Assembly: GCF_023227765.1 (NCBI RefSeq)
Contig: NZ_JALKBZ010000018.1
Span: 1-51,077 of the forward strand
Reading direction: 5' to 3'
From: Fuchsiella alkaliacetigena
Lineage (GTDB): Bacteria > Bacillota > Halanaerobiia > Halobacteroidales > Acetohalobiaceae
DNA: 51,077 nt
Shown here: positions 15,056 to 23,499 of the stretch, piece by piece
How the letters are laid out: every line of letters starts with the position of its first letter
How positions within the stretch are numbered: the first letter of the stretch is position 1
Notes under the pieces: model-generated
The model's database searches: none
Seen by the model: the letters and a program-made list of their open reading frames with translations, nothing else
Told to the model about the DNA's origin: nothing
Program-made: the position numbers and the translations under genes

Positions 15056-17305
15056 GTGAAACTTTCACGTCGTGATTTTTTGAAATCAGCAGCAGCAGCG
15101 GCTACAATTATGGCTGCTGGTTGCACTCCCCGCGGAAAAAGAAGGGATGAAGTACAGACGGTTCAAGATATAGAGGAAGTTGATCGTTGGGAGAAGGGTG
15201 TTTGTCGTTTTTGTGGAACAGGCTGTGGAGCAATGGTAGGAGTAAAAGATGGTAAAGTAGTGGCTGTCAAGGGTTCTGAGGATAATCCAGTAAATGAAGG
15301 GCTTTTCTGTGTAAAAGGTTCTTTGCTGCCAGCTTATTTGTATGGTGAAGATAGACTGACTAAGCCATTAATTAGAAGAGATGGTGAACTACAAGAGGCT
15401 GAATGGGATGAAGCAATGGACTTAATAGCTAATAAGTTTGAGGAAATTATTGACGAACATGGTGCTGATGCTTTAGGATTTTATGGTTCTGGTCAGTGTA
15501 ATGCTTCAGAGGCTTACGCTTACAATAAACTCTATAAAGGTGCCATCGGTACTAATAATGTAGAAGGAAACCCTCGAACCTGTATGGCTAGTGCAGTGGG
15601 AGGCTATGTTACTACTTTTGGTAAGGATGAACCGATGGGTATTTATGCGGACTTTGAGGAGGCTGATGTTTTCTTTATTATTGGCTCTAATACAGCTGAA
15701 GCACATCCAGTCTTATTCAACCGGATAGTGAAGCATAAGCGCGAAAATCCTGATGTAAAAGTTATTGTGGCTGACCCCCGTTTAACTAGAACAGGAGAGA
15801 TTGCTGATTACTACTTAACTTTTAAACCAGGCAATGACTTAGCCTTAATGAATAGCATGGCTTATGTAATTATTAATGAAGGTTTAACTGATGAACAATT
15901 CATTGAAGATCATACTAATTTTAACTCTGATGGTGAAGATATGAGTTATGAAGAATTTAAAGAATTTATAGCTGATTATGCTCCAGAGGATGTAGCAGAC
16001 CTAGTAGGTATTGAAGCTGAAGAGATTTATGAAGTAGCTAGATTATTTGCAGATCCTGATAAAGAGACTACTTCACTGTGGTGTATGGGGATTAATCAGC
16101 GAGTTAGAGGAGTTTGGGCCAATAACTTAATCCACAACTTGCATCTTTTGACAGGTAAGATCTGTAGACCTGGTTCTACCCCATTCTCTTTGACTGGTCA
16201 GCCTAGTGCTTGCGGAAGTATTCGAGAGGTAGGTGCTCTATCACATTTACTTCCTGCTCATCGAGTGGTAGATAATGAGCAACATCGTCAAGAGATAGCT
16301 GAAATTTGGGGTATTGATCCAGATAGGATTCAACCTGAGCCAGGTTTGCATACGATTTCTCTCTTTGATGCTACTTATACAGGAGATATTAAAGCATTGT
16401 TTGTAATGTGTACTAATCCAGGTCATACACTACCTAATCTACAAAGATATCGCGAAGGAATGGAAAGAACTTTCTTAATAGTTTCTGATATCTATCCTAA
16501 TAGAACCACTGAATTAGCAGATGTAGTTTTACCAGCAGCTACTTGGGTTGAGAAGGAAGGGATTTATGGTAATGCAGAACGTAGGACTCAACATATAGCA
16601 AAAGCAATTGATCCACCTGGCGAAGCTAAGCCAGATTTAGAAATTGTGGTTGATCTGGCACATCGCTTAGGCTATCAAGATTTATTTCCTTATGAGGGGC
16701 CAGCGGATGTATGGGCTGAATATCGTCAGACTACTTTAGGTACGGGGATGGACTTAGCTCCTTACGAAAGATACAAGCAAGAACATGGTTTGCTCTGGCC
16801 GGTAGTAGATGGTCAAGAAACAAAGAGAAGGTTTGTAGCCGATTATGATCCTTATGTTGAGGAAGGTGTTGATTTTTACGGGCATCCTGATGGCAGGGCG
16901 ATTATTTTTGCTAGACCTCATACACCTCCAGAAGAGCCGCCGACTGAAGAGTATCCTTATACTTTAACTACTGGTCGAGTGGTTGAGCACTGGCATACTT
17001 CAACTATGACCGGGCGAATTCCACAGTTGAAGAGAGCTTTTCCGGAACATTATGTAGAGGTAAATCCTGAAGATGCTGAAAAATTAGGGGTAAATGAAGG
17101 AGATATGTTGAAGATAATCTCTAGAAGAGGTGAGATAACTTTACCAACTAAGATAAAAGGAAGGGCTGAACCTCGACCGGGATTGCTTTTTGTGCCGATG
17201 CATGATGAGGAAAAATTAATTAATTTTGTTACTATTGATGCTTATGATCCAGGGTCTAAACAGCCTGAATATAAACTTTGTGCCGTTAGAGTGGAGAAGG
17301 CTTAA
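15056..17305 (+). CDS. napA: Periplasmic-type nitrate reductase catalytic subunit
   Basis: The molybdoenzyme of about 749 residues reduces nitrate to nitrite. It starts MKLSRRDFLKSA, a twin-arginine signal, and ends the signal with MAAGC, suggesting a Tat-exported lipoprotein. The cluster motif CRFCGTGCGAMVGV, completed by FCVKG, binds one [4Fe-4S]. NPRTCMASAV carries the cysteine ligand of Mo, matching NapA. The C-terminal molybdopterin domain (TTGRVVEHWHTSTMTGR) is intact. GTG at 15056 is chosen because AAGGAGGT (15041-15048) lies seven bases upstream; ATG at 15038 would place that ribosome site inside the gene. The neighbours NapD, NapG/H and a diheme protein support the call. Confidence 0.92.
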   Translation: MKLSRRDFLKSAAAAATIMAAGCTPRGKRRDEVQTVQDIEEVDRWEKGVCRFCGTGCGAMVGVKDGKVVAVKGSEDNPVNEGLFCVKGSLLPAYLYGEDRLTKPLIRRDGELQEAEWDEAMDLIANKFEEIIDEHGADALGFYGSGQCNASEAYAYNKLYKGAIGTNNVEGNPRTCMASAVGGYVTTFGKDEPMGIYADFEEADVFFIIGSNTAEAHPVLFNRIVKHKRENPDVKVIVADPRLTRTGEIADYYLTFKPGNDLALMNSMAYVIINEGLTDEQFIEDHTNFNSDGEDMSYEEFKEFIADYAPEDVADLVGIEAEEIYEVARLFADPDKETTSLWCMGINQRVRGVWANNLIHNLHLLTGKICRPGSTPFSLTGQPSACGSIREVGALSHLLPAHRVVDNEQHRQEIAEIWGIDPDRIQPEPGLHTISLFDATYTGDIKALFVMCTNPGHTLPNLQRYREGMERTFLIVSDIYPNRTTELADVVLPAATWVEKEGIYGNAERRTQHIAKAIDPPGEAKPDLEIVVDLAHRLGYQDLFPYEGPADVWAEYRQTTLGTGMDLAPYERYKQEHGLLWPVVDGQETKRRFVADYDPYVEEGVDFYGHPDGRAIIFARPHTPPEEPPTEEYPYTLTTGRVVEHWHTSTMTGRIPQLKRAFPEHYVEVNPEDAEKLGVNEGDMLKIISRRGEITLPTKIKGRAEPRPGLLFVPMHDEEKLINFVTIDAYDPGSKQPEYKLCAVRVEKA

Positions 17306-17307
17306 AA

Positions 17308-17850
17308 ATGACAGAAGAAAAAATTACTCGGAGAGGGGTTTTTAAAAAACTAAGTAATGGTTTTACTTCTGCCTTTGCTTCTTATTTGGAGGAGAAAACC
17401 AAGAAAATTTTTTTTAGACCTCCGAAGAGTATTGAAGAAGAATTATTGTTAACCTCTTGTAAGCGTTGTGGGGGCTGCATTGAAGCTTGTCCCCATAACT
17501 TACTTACTACTGCTGAAGCTAAAACAGGTGTTTATTATGGAACCCCTATTTTAGAGCTAGACGATAATTATTGTCGTTTATGTTATAGCTGTGTTGATGC
17601 CTGTTCAACTGGAGTATTAAAAGCAGAAGCAGAGGTTAACTTGGGTAAAGCTAAATTAATAAAGGATAGATGCTTGGCTTATCAAGGAGGATTGTGTGCT
17701 CAATGTTATTATAACTGTCCTCAACAGGATAAAGCCTTAGTATTAAATTCAGGCAAACCGAGCCTAAATTCTGAAGACTGTTTAGGCTGTGGGAGCTGTA
17801 GCTACTTTTGTCCTCAGGCTCCAACAGCTATCAAAGTTAAATTAATTTAA
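17308..17850 (+). CDS. NapF/NapG-type ferredoxin
   Basis: The 180-residue protein has four [4Fe-4S] motifs (CKRCGGCIEACP, CRLCYSCVDAC, CAQCYYNCP and CLGCGSCSYFCP). The N-terminus has an RRGVFKK segment but no hydrophobic stretch, so it is probably cytoplasmic like NapF, where it may help load the [4Fe-4S] cluster of NapA. It starts two bases after napA. The operon holds a second ferredoxin of the same class (18669), so one may act with NapH and the other as the maturation factor; which is which is uncertain. Confidence 0.82.
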   Translation: MTEEKITRRGVFKKLSNGFTSAFASYLEEKTKKIFFRPPKSIEEELLLTSCKRCGGCIEACPHNLLTTAEAKTGVYYGTPILELDDNYCRLCYSCVDACSTGVLKAEAEVNLGKAKLIKDRCLAYQGGLCAQCYYNCPQQDKALVLNSGKPSLNSEDCLGCGSCSYFCPQAPTAIKVKLI

Positions 17851-17883
17851 GGTAGGTTTTTCGAGAAGATGGAGGTGGAAGTA

Positions 17884-18672
17884 TTGAAAAATTGGATTCA
17901 AAAAAGGCGATTAGTTCAATTAGCCTTTATTGTTTTATTGATCGGAAGTAGATTTACTTCTTTATTATTTGTAGGTAGCTTAAGCTCTAGTCAGTTGTTA
18001 GGATTTTCGCTGTCTGATCCTTTAGCTGGTCTGCAAATAATTTTAGCTAGTCGTAGCTTATATTTGCCTCTTATTTTATCTACTCTGCCGATTTTGGTTA
18101 TTTATGCAGTTTTGGGTCGTGCTTTTTGCAGTTGGCTTTGTCCAGTTAATACTATTTTAGAATTTCTACCAATTGACAAGGAAAGGTGGAAGTATTATGC
18201 TACTCAACCTAAATATTTAATTTTGTTTTTATTATTAGTAGCTACCTTTGTAATCGGTTTACCAGTTTTTGAGCTGATTACCCCTATTAATATTTTAGCT
18301 AGGGCTTTTGCTTTTGCTGTGGGCCCGGAACTATTGCTAGTAGCTATACTTATAGTTTTAGAACTCATAAAACCTAGAGTATGGTGTACTTCTCTATGTC
18401 CACTAGGCGCTTTTTATTCTCTATTAGGTAGTAAAAGGCTTTTGCGTTTACAAATAAACCACCTTGGTTGTAGTGAGTGTTACATTTGCGAGGATAGCTG
18501 CGCCTGGGGAGCTGGATTATTGGAACCATTGATTAACAAAGAAGAAACAATAAATTCATCTTGGGCTTGTACAAACTGTGGTAAGTGTATTGATCTTTGT
18601 CCTGAAACAGCTCTTGAATTTAGTTTTACTACTGGAAAGAACGCAAGAAAAGAAGTGGTGATAGAAAAATGA
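17884..18672 (+). CDS. napH: NapH-type membrane ferredoxin (quinol dehydrogenase component)
   Basis: The protein of about 262 residues has four to five membrane helices, two cytoplasmic CxxxCP motifs (CSWLCPVN and CTSLCPLG) and two C-terminal [4Fe-4S] motifs (CSECYICEDSC and CTNCGKCIDLCP). NapH with NapG passes quinol electrons to Nap. The TTG at 17884 is chosen since GGAGGTGG lies just upstream; an ATG at 17869 is in frame but overlaps that ribosome site. It overlaps the next ferredoxin gene by four bases (ATGA), indicating coupled translation. Confidence 0.88.
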   Translation: MKNWIQKRRLVQLAFIVLLIGSRFTSLLFVGSLSSSQLLGFSLSDPLAGLQIILASRSLYLPLILSTLPILVIYAVLGRAFCSWLCPVNTILEFLPIDKERWKYYATQPKYLILFLLLVATFVIGLPVFELITPINILARAFAFAVGPELLLVAILIVLELIKPRVWCTSLCPLGAFYSLLGSKRLLRLQINHLGCSECYICEDSCAWGAGLLEPLINKEETINSSWACTNCGKCIDLCPETALEFSFTTGKNARKEVVIEK

Positions 18673-19196
18673 GCAATAACAAAAAGGAGTTTATTCGGCC
18701 TCCAGGAGCAGCATCAGAAAAGAAATTCTTGGCTAAATGCATAAGATGTGGTAAATGTGCTCAAGTTTGTCCTTATAATTCAATTAAACTAGGAACTTTT
18801 AATCAGGGAAGTGCTATTGGAACTCCTTATTTAATACCTAGAGAAAGCCCCTGTTATTTATGTTCAGACTTGCCTTGTGTTGAGATTTGTCCTAGTAATG
18901 CTTTAGAGGATGTAGAAATAGAAGATATAGATATGGGAGTAGCGGAGATAGATCCTGATCATTGTTATACCTGGTTGGGGGATATGTGTAGAGTTTGTCA
19001 TGCTAATTGTCCTCGTACTGGAGAGGCTTTAATAATCAAAGAGTTAAATAAAACCTTTATCGATAAGGATGAATGTGTAGGCTGTGGAGTTTGTGAATAT
19101 GTATGTGTTCGGGAAAGAGCAGCTATAGAAGTTAAGATTGAAGCTAAAGATGAAAAAGAGACTTATGTATCTATATTTAAAGACTGGTTTGGATAA
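18669..19196 (+). CDS. napG: NapG-type ferredoxin
   Basis: The 175-residue protein carries four [4Fe-4S] sites (CIRCGKCAQVCP, CYLCSDLPCVEICP, CRVCHANCP and CVGCGVCEYVC), the NapG/MauM pattern. E. coli NapG has a Tat signal, but none is seen here, so it may work on the cytoplasmic side with NapH, to which it is translationally coupled through ATGA. The sequence PPGAASEKKFLAKCIRCGKC near the start is very typical of NapG. Confidence 0.83.
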   Translation: MSNNKKEFIRPPGAASEKKFLAKCIRCGKCAQVCPYNSIKLGTFNQGSAIGTPYLIPRESPCYLCSDLPCVEICPSNALEDVEIEDIDMGVAEIDPDHCYTWLGDMCRVCHANCPRTGEALIIKELNKTFIDKDECVGCGVCEYVCVRERAAIEVKIEAKDEKETYVSIFKDWFG

Positions 19197-19229
19197 TTAT
19201 CTAACTAACGATCTAAGGGGGAAATTCTT

Positions 19230-19475
19230 ATGAATAATAGAAAATTAGGCTTTTTAGTTATTATAGGGTTGATATTCGGCATCTTTGTTTTTAGTATAGC
19301 TTATGCTAACTCTATAGAGCAAGAACCTAAACCACATGAACCAACTTTTGTTCCTCACGAAATAGATAGTAGAGTTGGCTCTTGTAGTTTTTGTCATCAA
19401 AATGCTGTAAGTGGAGCGATTGTTTCGCCTCATCCAGAGAGATTAGGGTGTAGTGGCTGTCATGTTGAAGAATAA
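19230..19475 (+). CDS. Miniature diheme cytochrome c (NapB-like)
   Basis: The 81-residue exported protein has an N-terminal signal or anchor helix (LGFLVIIGLIFGIFVFSIA) and two heme motifs, CSFCH and CSGCH, with a histidine between them (SPHPER). The arrangement resembles the C-terminal heme half of NapB, the electron donor to NapA, but typical NapB is nearly twice as long. It is last in the nap operon, with ribosome site AAGGGGG. It likely passes electrons to NapA, and perhaps to NrfA; that role is inferred from place and motifs. Confidence 0.75.
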   Translation: MNNRKLGFLVIIGLIFGIFVFSIAYANSIEQEPKPHEPTFVPHEIDSRVGSCSFCHQNAVSGAIVSPHPERLGCSGCHVEE

Positions 19476-19501
19476 TAAAAAGACTATTTGAAATATTAAC
19501 C

Positions 19502-19531
19502 GGGGAAGCGGATCTTCCCTTTCCCTATTTT
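19502..19531 (+). terminator. Terminator of the nap operon
   Basis: GGGAAG (19503-19508) pairs with CTTCCC (19514-19519), and a pyrimidine tract ending in TATTTTT follows. Confidence 0.6.
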
Positions 19532-19583
19532 TAGCATAATTTCTATTTACCTCACATTCCACTCTTAGTTGAAAAATATAACC

Positions 19584-19667
19584 GAAGAAATTAATAAATT
19601 AAGATATGGAGCCAATAGAATAGCATGTTAAAAGCTCTGTGAATATTTAAATACTCACAGAGCTTTT
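19584..19667 (+). repeat. Degenerate copy of the nrfA 3' end and terminator
   Basis: From GAAGAA at 19584 this stretch aligns with the end of nrfA from 13655: both run through TGGAG, TAGAATAG, ATGT and AAAAGCTCTGTGA with scattered substitutions and one inserted base, roughly four fifths identical by eye over 60 bases, and both end in the same hairpin. It is not open in frame beyond a few codons. It also serves as a convergent terminator for hcp. Confidence 0.7.
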
Positions 19668-19673
19668 AATTTA

Positions 19674-20360
19674 TTAAGCTTTCATAAACATCTCGACATC
19701 CTTCTCTACTTCATCGGTACCACCAATACCAAAGTTTTCAACTAATACCTCCACCACATTCTCAGATAAGAAGGCTGGTAGAGTGGGCCCTAGGTAAATA
19801 TCCTTAACTCCTAGAGATAATAAAGCTAATAATACAGCTACTGCTTTTTGTTCATACCAAGAAATATTATAAGATATAGGCAACTCATTAATATCATCTA
19901 ATTCAAATACTTCTTGTAGTTTCATAGCAATTACTGCTAAAGAGTACGAATCATTACACTGACCAGCATCCAAGACTCGCGGAATACCTCCAATTTATCC
20001 TAAGTCTAACTTATTATATCTATACTTAGCACAGCCTGCTGTTAAAATTACTGCATCTTCCGGCAATTGTTTAGCAAACTCAGTATAGTAGTTTCTACTA
20101 TTCATTCTACCGTCACAACCGGCCATTACAAAGAATTGTTTAATAGCTCCCGACTTAACAGCATCTACTACCTTATCTGCTAGCTCTAATACCTGATTAT
20201 GAGCAAAGCCACCTACAATTGTACCTTCTTCTATCTGTTCTGGCGCTGCACATTCTTTAGCTAATTCAATGATCTCACTGAAGTCTTTATTACCCTCTGC
20301 ATCAGCTTCAATATAGTTAACTCCTTCAAAGCCTACTGCTCCAGTAGTAAATAGCTTATC
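19674..20360 (-). pseudogene. hcp: 3' remnant of hydroxylamine reductase/hybrid cluster protein gene
   Basis: The minus strand encodes the C-terminal half of Hcp: [60 protein letters not shown] and [16 protein letters not shown]. The cysteines and histidine-region residues that bind the hybrid cluster in this half are present. An in-frame TAA at 19995-19997 replaces an expected acidic codon in the conserved run before [13 protein letters not shown], and everything upstream of LFTTG is missing (family length is about 550 residues; about 230 remain). The N-terminal side is joined in frame to an IS3-type orfA fragment. The gene is dead as an enzyme. Confidence 0.88.
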
Positions 20361-20455
20361 TTTAAGTTCAGCATCCTTTTTAGACTTAACTTGATTATTG
20401 TTAGCTAAACCATCTAAAGCACCGTTAAGAAAGTCTTTTTTCCAAGTATATATGG
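20361..20455 (-). pseudogene. IS3-family orfA remnant, downstream part
   Basis: The minus strand reads [20 protein letters not shown] and then a lysine-rich stretch, typical of the helix-turn-helix end of IS3-type OrfA. It continues the frame broken at 23500 by the transposon and runs without a stop into the hcp remnant. The exact fusion point lies somewhere between about 20355 and 20390. Confidence 0.75.
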
Positions 20456-20586
20456 TGTAAAGTAGCAAATTATATTAGCATAAAACTTGAATATTTTTTC
20501 AATTTATTTTGTAATTTACTCTTCCCTTTTCTTAGATAATCTGATAGACTTTTTTCAAATTACTTAAGAATATGGGAGGTTTTTTT

Positions 20587-21108
20587 ATGCAAGTAATTCA
20601 TGATTTTAATATTAGTATTCAAGATTATGTTGCTAATGGACAAGATAATGATTTTCCTCTTATCTCTAAATGTTCTCTATGTGGTGATCTAATGATCAAA
20701 AATGGTTTTTATCAGAGGTTTGTGATTACTTATTTTACGACTTATATAATTTTCATTCGTAGGTATAGGTGTAAGCATTGCGGGGTTAGCGTTTCTGTTT
20801 TGCCTTCTTTTTTGCTGCCTCATTTCCAGCGAAGCTTAAAGTGTATTTTTCTTTGTATTAAGGAGTATTTATTTACTCGTAAGTTGCTACTTTATCCTAG
20901 TGCTCTTTTCTTTTATCTTAAGCGTTTTATAAAAAATATCCCGGCTATGATTTCTTTTTTTAGGGAGTCTATTTACTCTTTTCTTGTTTTTAAAGGCTCT
21001 AAGTATGAAAAAGCCATAAAACTTATTAAAATGATTATGAGTTCCCCAACCCACACCTTCTCCCAAAGGTTTTTTACTCACTTTAATATTAGCTTTATGG
21101 CACTTTAA
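20587..21108 (+). CDS. Transposon-borne zinc-ribbon protein (DUF6431-like)
   Basis: The protein of about 173 residues has two CxxC pairs (CSLCGDLM and CKHCGVSV) that should form a zinc ribbon, followed by VLPSFLLPHFQRSL and a basic, aromatic C-terminal region. I recognise it as resembling DUF6431 proteins that accompany such transposases; the function is unknown, perhaps target or end recognition. The ATG at 20587 follows GGGAGGT with correct spacing; an ATG at 20572 is in frame but precedes that site. Its T-rich codon use matches the other two element genes rather than the chromosomal genes. Confidence 0.65.
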   Translation: MQVIHDFNISIQDYVANGQDNDFPLISKCSLCGDLMIKNGFYQRFVITYFTTYIIFIRRYRCKHCGVSVSVLPSFLLPHFQRSLKCIFLCIKEYLFTRKLLLYPSALFFYLKRFIKNIPAMISFFRESIYSFLVFKGSKYEKAIKLIKMIMSSPTHTFSQRFFTHFNISFMAL

Positions 21109-21264
21109 TTCTACCATATATCTGAGTGAAAGAAAAGCTTTTTTTAAAACACATTATCTTTGACTAGCCTAGGGCTATTTTTTGTTCTATAATTGTTATT
21201 ATTAGAGATTTAACCGGTTGAACTTCTAGTTTTTAATTTTTTATTTTCTAAGGAGGCCGATTTG

Positions 21265-22518
21265 ATGACTGATAATGATAGAGAACAGATAGCCTTATTT
21301 CGCTTTAGATTAATTTCTCCTATTCTTAATGGACAGGTTGAAAATCAAAGTGAGTATTTAGCTACTGTTTCTGCTAAGAAGTATGATGTCCCTTATTACG
21401 GGCTTAAGGAGTATGCGCCTAAGACTGTTTATACCTGGCTTAGAAATTATCGCCGCAATGGTTTTGATGCACTAAAGCCTAAGAAGCGTTCTGATCGTGG
21501 TGCTAGTCGTAAGATTACACCTGAACTTGAAGAGATGCTGTTATCTGAAAGGGAGAAGTTCCCTCAGCTTTCTGTGTCTCTTTTTTATGATCAGTTAGTT
21601 GCTAAGGATAAACTTCTTCCTTCTCAACTTTCTTATTCTACTGTTTACCGTTTTTTTAAACGGGAGGGCTTGCTTACTAATTCTCCCCGCAGGGAGTTAA
21701 ATAGAAGGCGTTTTGCCTATGATTGCGTTAATGCTCTCTGGCAGGGGGATACTATGGTTGGCCCTTATCTTAAGGTTGATTCTAAGAAGATTAAGACTTT
21801 TTTATTTGCTTTTATTGATGATTGTTCTAGAGTTATTCCTTTTGCTATGTTTTTGGTATCGGAGAAGTTTTCTTCTGTTGCTAAGGTGCTTTCTGAGGCT
21901 ATTTTAAGAAGGGGGATCCCTAGATTAATCTATGTTGATAATGGCAAGGTCTATCGCTCTGATAGGCTTCATTTTGCTTGTGCTGCTTTGGGGGTTACTT
22001 TGATTCATACTAAGCCTTATGATGCTGCTAGTAAGGGTAAAATTGAGAGGTTCTTTTTGACTGTTAGAAAGAGGTTTATTCCTCTTTTGACTGATGATGA
22101 TCTTAGTTCTCTTGATGCTCTTAATCAAAAGTTTTTTAGGTGGCTTGAAGAGGATTATCATCGTAAGTTTCATTCTGCTTTGGAAATGACCCCGCTTGAT
22201 AAGTATATGTCTCAGATTAGCAAGGTTAAGACTTTTGATGATCCTGAGAAAATGAAGATGATCTTTTTAAAGAGGGCTAAGCGTAAGGTTAAGCACGATG
22301 CTACTATTTCTGTTAATTGCCAATTGTATGAAGTTCCTCCTACTTTAATTGCTAAAAGGATTGAGGTTAGATTTAACCCTGATACTTATGAGAAGATTTT
22401 TATCTATGACGATGGTAAGTGTCTTGGCTTGGCCAAGCCTGTTGTGCTTAGTGATAATGCTTATGTTAAAAGGAAAGATAGTATTTCTTTTCAGGATATA
22501 ATTAAGGAGCGTGATTGA
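21265..22518 (+). CDS. DDE integrase-core transposase
   Basis: The protein of about 417 residues catalyses strand transfer of the element. An N-terminal helix-turn-helix (TVYTWLRNYRRNGFDALKPK) and a second DNA-binding segment precede an rve/integrase core with D163 (QGDTM), D226 (YVDNGK) and E262 (GKIERF); the last two are separated by 35 residues, a D,D35E signature. A Mu-type beta-barrel-like C-terminus (LYEVPPTLIAKRIEVRFNP) follows. ATG at 21265 is spaced correctly from AAGGAGG. The ATPase gene begins three bases after its stop, so the two are probably coupled. Confidence 0.9.
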   Translation: MTDNDREQIALFRFRLISPILNGQVENQSEYLATVSAKKYDVPYYGLKEYAPKTVYTWLRNYRRNGFDALKPKKRSDRGASRKITPELEEMLLSEREKFPQLSVSLFYDQLVAKDKLLPSQLSYSTVYRFFKREGLLTNSPRRELNRRRFAYDCVNALWQGDTMVGPYLKVDSKKIKTFLFAFIDDCSRVIPFAMFLVSEKFSSVAKVLSEAILRRGIPRLIYVDNGKVYRSDRLHFACAALGVTLIHTKPYDAASKGKIERFFLTVRKRFIPLLTDDDLSSLDALNQKFFRWLEEDYHRKFHSALEMTPLDKYMSQISKVKTFDDPEKMKMIFLKRAKRKVKHDATISVNCQLYEVPPTLIAKRIEVRFNPDTYEKIFIYDDGKCLGLAKPVVLSDNAYVKRKDSISFQDIIKERD

Positions 22519-22520
22519 TT

Positions 22521-23321
22521 ATGTATAAGTCTTTTTATTCTCTGGCTGATAATCCTTTTGCTAAGGAGATTAAGACTGAGAATCTCTTTCCTTCTGGTTG
22601 TTTTAAGGAGGTTTCGGCTAGGATTGATTATCTTAAGAAGACTAAAGGTATGGGAGTTATTGTTGGGGAGCCGGGTAGTGGTAAGACTTCTACTTTAAGA
22701 GCTATGGCTAATAAGCTTAACCCTTCTTTGTTTAAGGTGATATATTTTCCGCTTTCTACTGGTACGGTAATGGATTTTTATCGTGGTTTAGCTGCAGGGC
22801 TTGGTGAGGAGCCTGCTTTTCGTAAGGTTGATTTGTTTAAGCAAATACAACACGCTATAACTAAACTCTCTAATGATAAAAAAATTACTCCTGTTTTTAT
22901 TTTAGATGAAATCCATCTGGCTGCTAATAAGTTTTTAAATGATTTGGGGATACTTTTTAATTTTTCTATGGACTCTGAGAATCCTTTTGTTCTTATCTTA
23001 GCTGGGCTTCCTTTTTTTATGGATAAGTTATCTTTAAATCAAAATCAATCTTTAAACCAGAGGGTAATTATGCGTTATCATCTTAAACCGTTAAGTAAGG
23101 ATGAAGTTAATGAGTATATTGAGCATCAACTCCAATTAGCTGGAGCTAGCCATTCTATTTTTTCTCCCCAAGCTATTGAGGCTATCTGTTTAAGGTCTAG
23201 AGGCTTGCCTCGATTAATTAATAATTTAGCTGTTAATTCTCTACTTTTAGGCTGTCAACTTAAAGCTGATACTATAAATGAGGAGATAGTATTTAAAGCT
23301 TGTGAGGAGATTGGTTTATAA
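22521..23321 (+). CDS. Transposition AAA ATPase (ExeA/TniB-like)
   Basis: The protein of about 266 residues has Walker A GEPGSGKT, Walker B PVFILDEIH, a sensor region (LILAGLPFF) and an arginine-rich C-terminal lid (CLRSRGLPRLINNLA). Such ATPases select or hand target DNA to the transposase, like TniB, IstB or TnsC. The ATG at 22521 is preferred to a TTG at 22515 that overlaps the transposase stop. The gene looks intact. Confidence 0.88.
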   Translation: MYKSFYSLADNPFAKEIKTENLFPSGCFKEVSARIDYLKKTKGMGVIVGEPGSGKTSTLRAMANKLNPSLFKVIYFPLSTGTVMDFYRGLAAGLGEEPAFRKVDLFKQIQHAITKLSNDKKITPVFILDEIHLAANKFLNDLGILFNFSMDSENPFVLILAGLPFFMDKLSLNQNQSLNQRVIMRYHLKPLSKDEVNEYIEHQLQLAGASHSIFSPQAIEAICLRSRGLPRLINNLAVNSLLLGCQLKADTINEEIVFKACEEIGL

Positions 23322-23344
23322 AATTTAAGTTAGCTTTTTATGTG

Positions 23345-23375
23345 AAGGTATTTCTAGTGAACTAGGAATGCCTTT
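23345..23375 (+). terminator. Terminator of the transposon operon
   Basis: AAGGTATTTCTA pairs with TAGGAATGCCTT (including G-T pairs) and is followed by TTTCTTTTTT. Confidence 0.75.
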
Positions 23376-23407
23376 TTCTTTTTTAATCTGCAAGATTTTA
23401 AATGATA

Positions 23408-23499
23408 TGCTAATTTATTTTGAAAAATTGCTAATTTAAAAGCTATTTTCCTTACAATTTAATCTGATTATTTTAGTAATTTTAATTTGCTAATTCACA
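23408..23499 (+). repeat. Transposase-binding repeats at the right end
   Basis: TGCTAATTTA occurs at 23408 and 23429, and TGCTAATTCA at 23488 next to the tip. The first two are 21 bp apart, two helical turns. The left end has the inverse sites AAAGTAGCA (20459) and TATATTAGCA (20471). Multiple sites at each end are usual in Tn7/TniA-type elements. Confidence 0.65.

Larger units (their letters stand above)
20456..23499 (+). mobile_element. 3,044-bp three-gene DDE transposon flanked by ATATGG
   Basis: The element begins TGTAAAGTAGCAAATTA and its other end, read inward, is TGTGAATTAGCAAATTA, so the terminal inverted repeats match at 15 of 17 positions with TG...CA tips. ATATGG stands immediately outside both ends (20450-20455 and 23500-23505), a 5-6 bp target duplication. 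Removing the element restores one reading frame in an IS3 orfA. Extra TAGCA/TGCTA sites lie inside both ends. It carries a zinc-ribbon protein, a DDE transposase and an ATPase, similar in plan to TniA/TniB or IstA/IstB systems. The intact genes and duplication suggest recent insertion. Confidence 0.88.

Noticed and set aside
19995-19997. Stop codon in hcp as a recoded amino acid (selenocysteine or pyrrolysine)
   Set aside because: It is TAA, not TGA or TAG, and the gene already lacks its 5' half, so plain decay is simpler.
20456-23499. The element as part of a CRISPR-associated or Tn7-type defence island
   Set aside because: No cas genes, repeats, tnsD/tniQ-type gene or cargo are visible; only three transposition genes are present.
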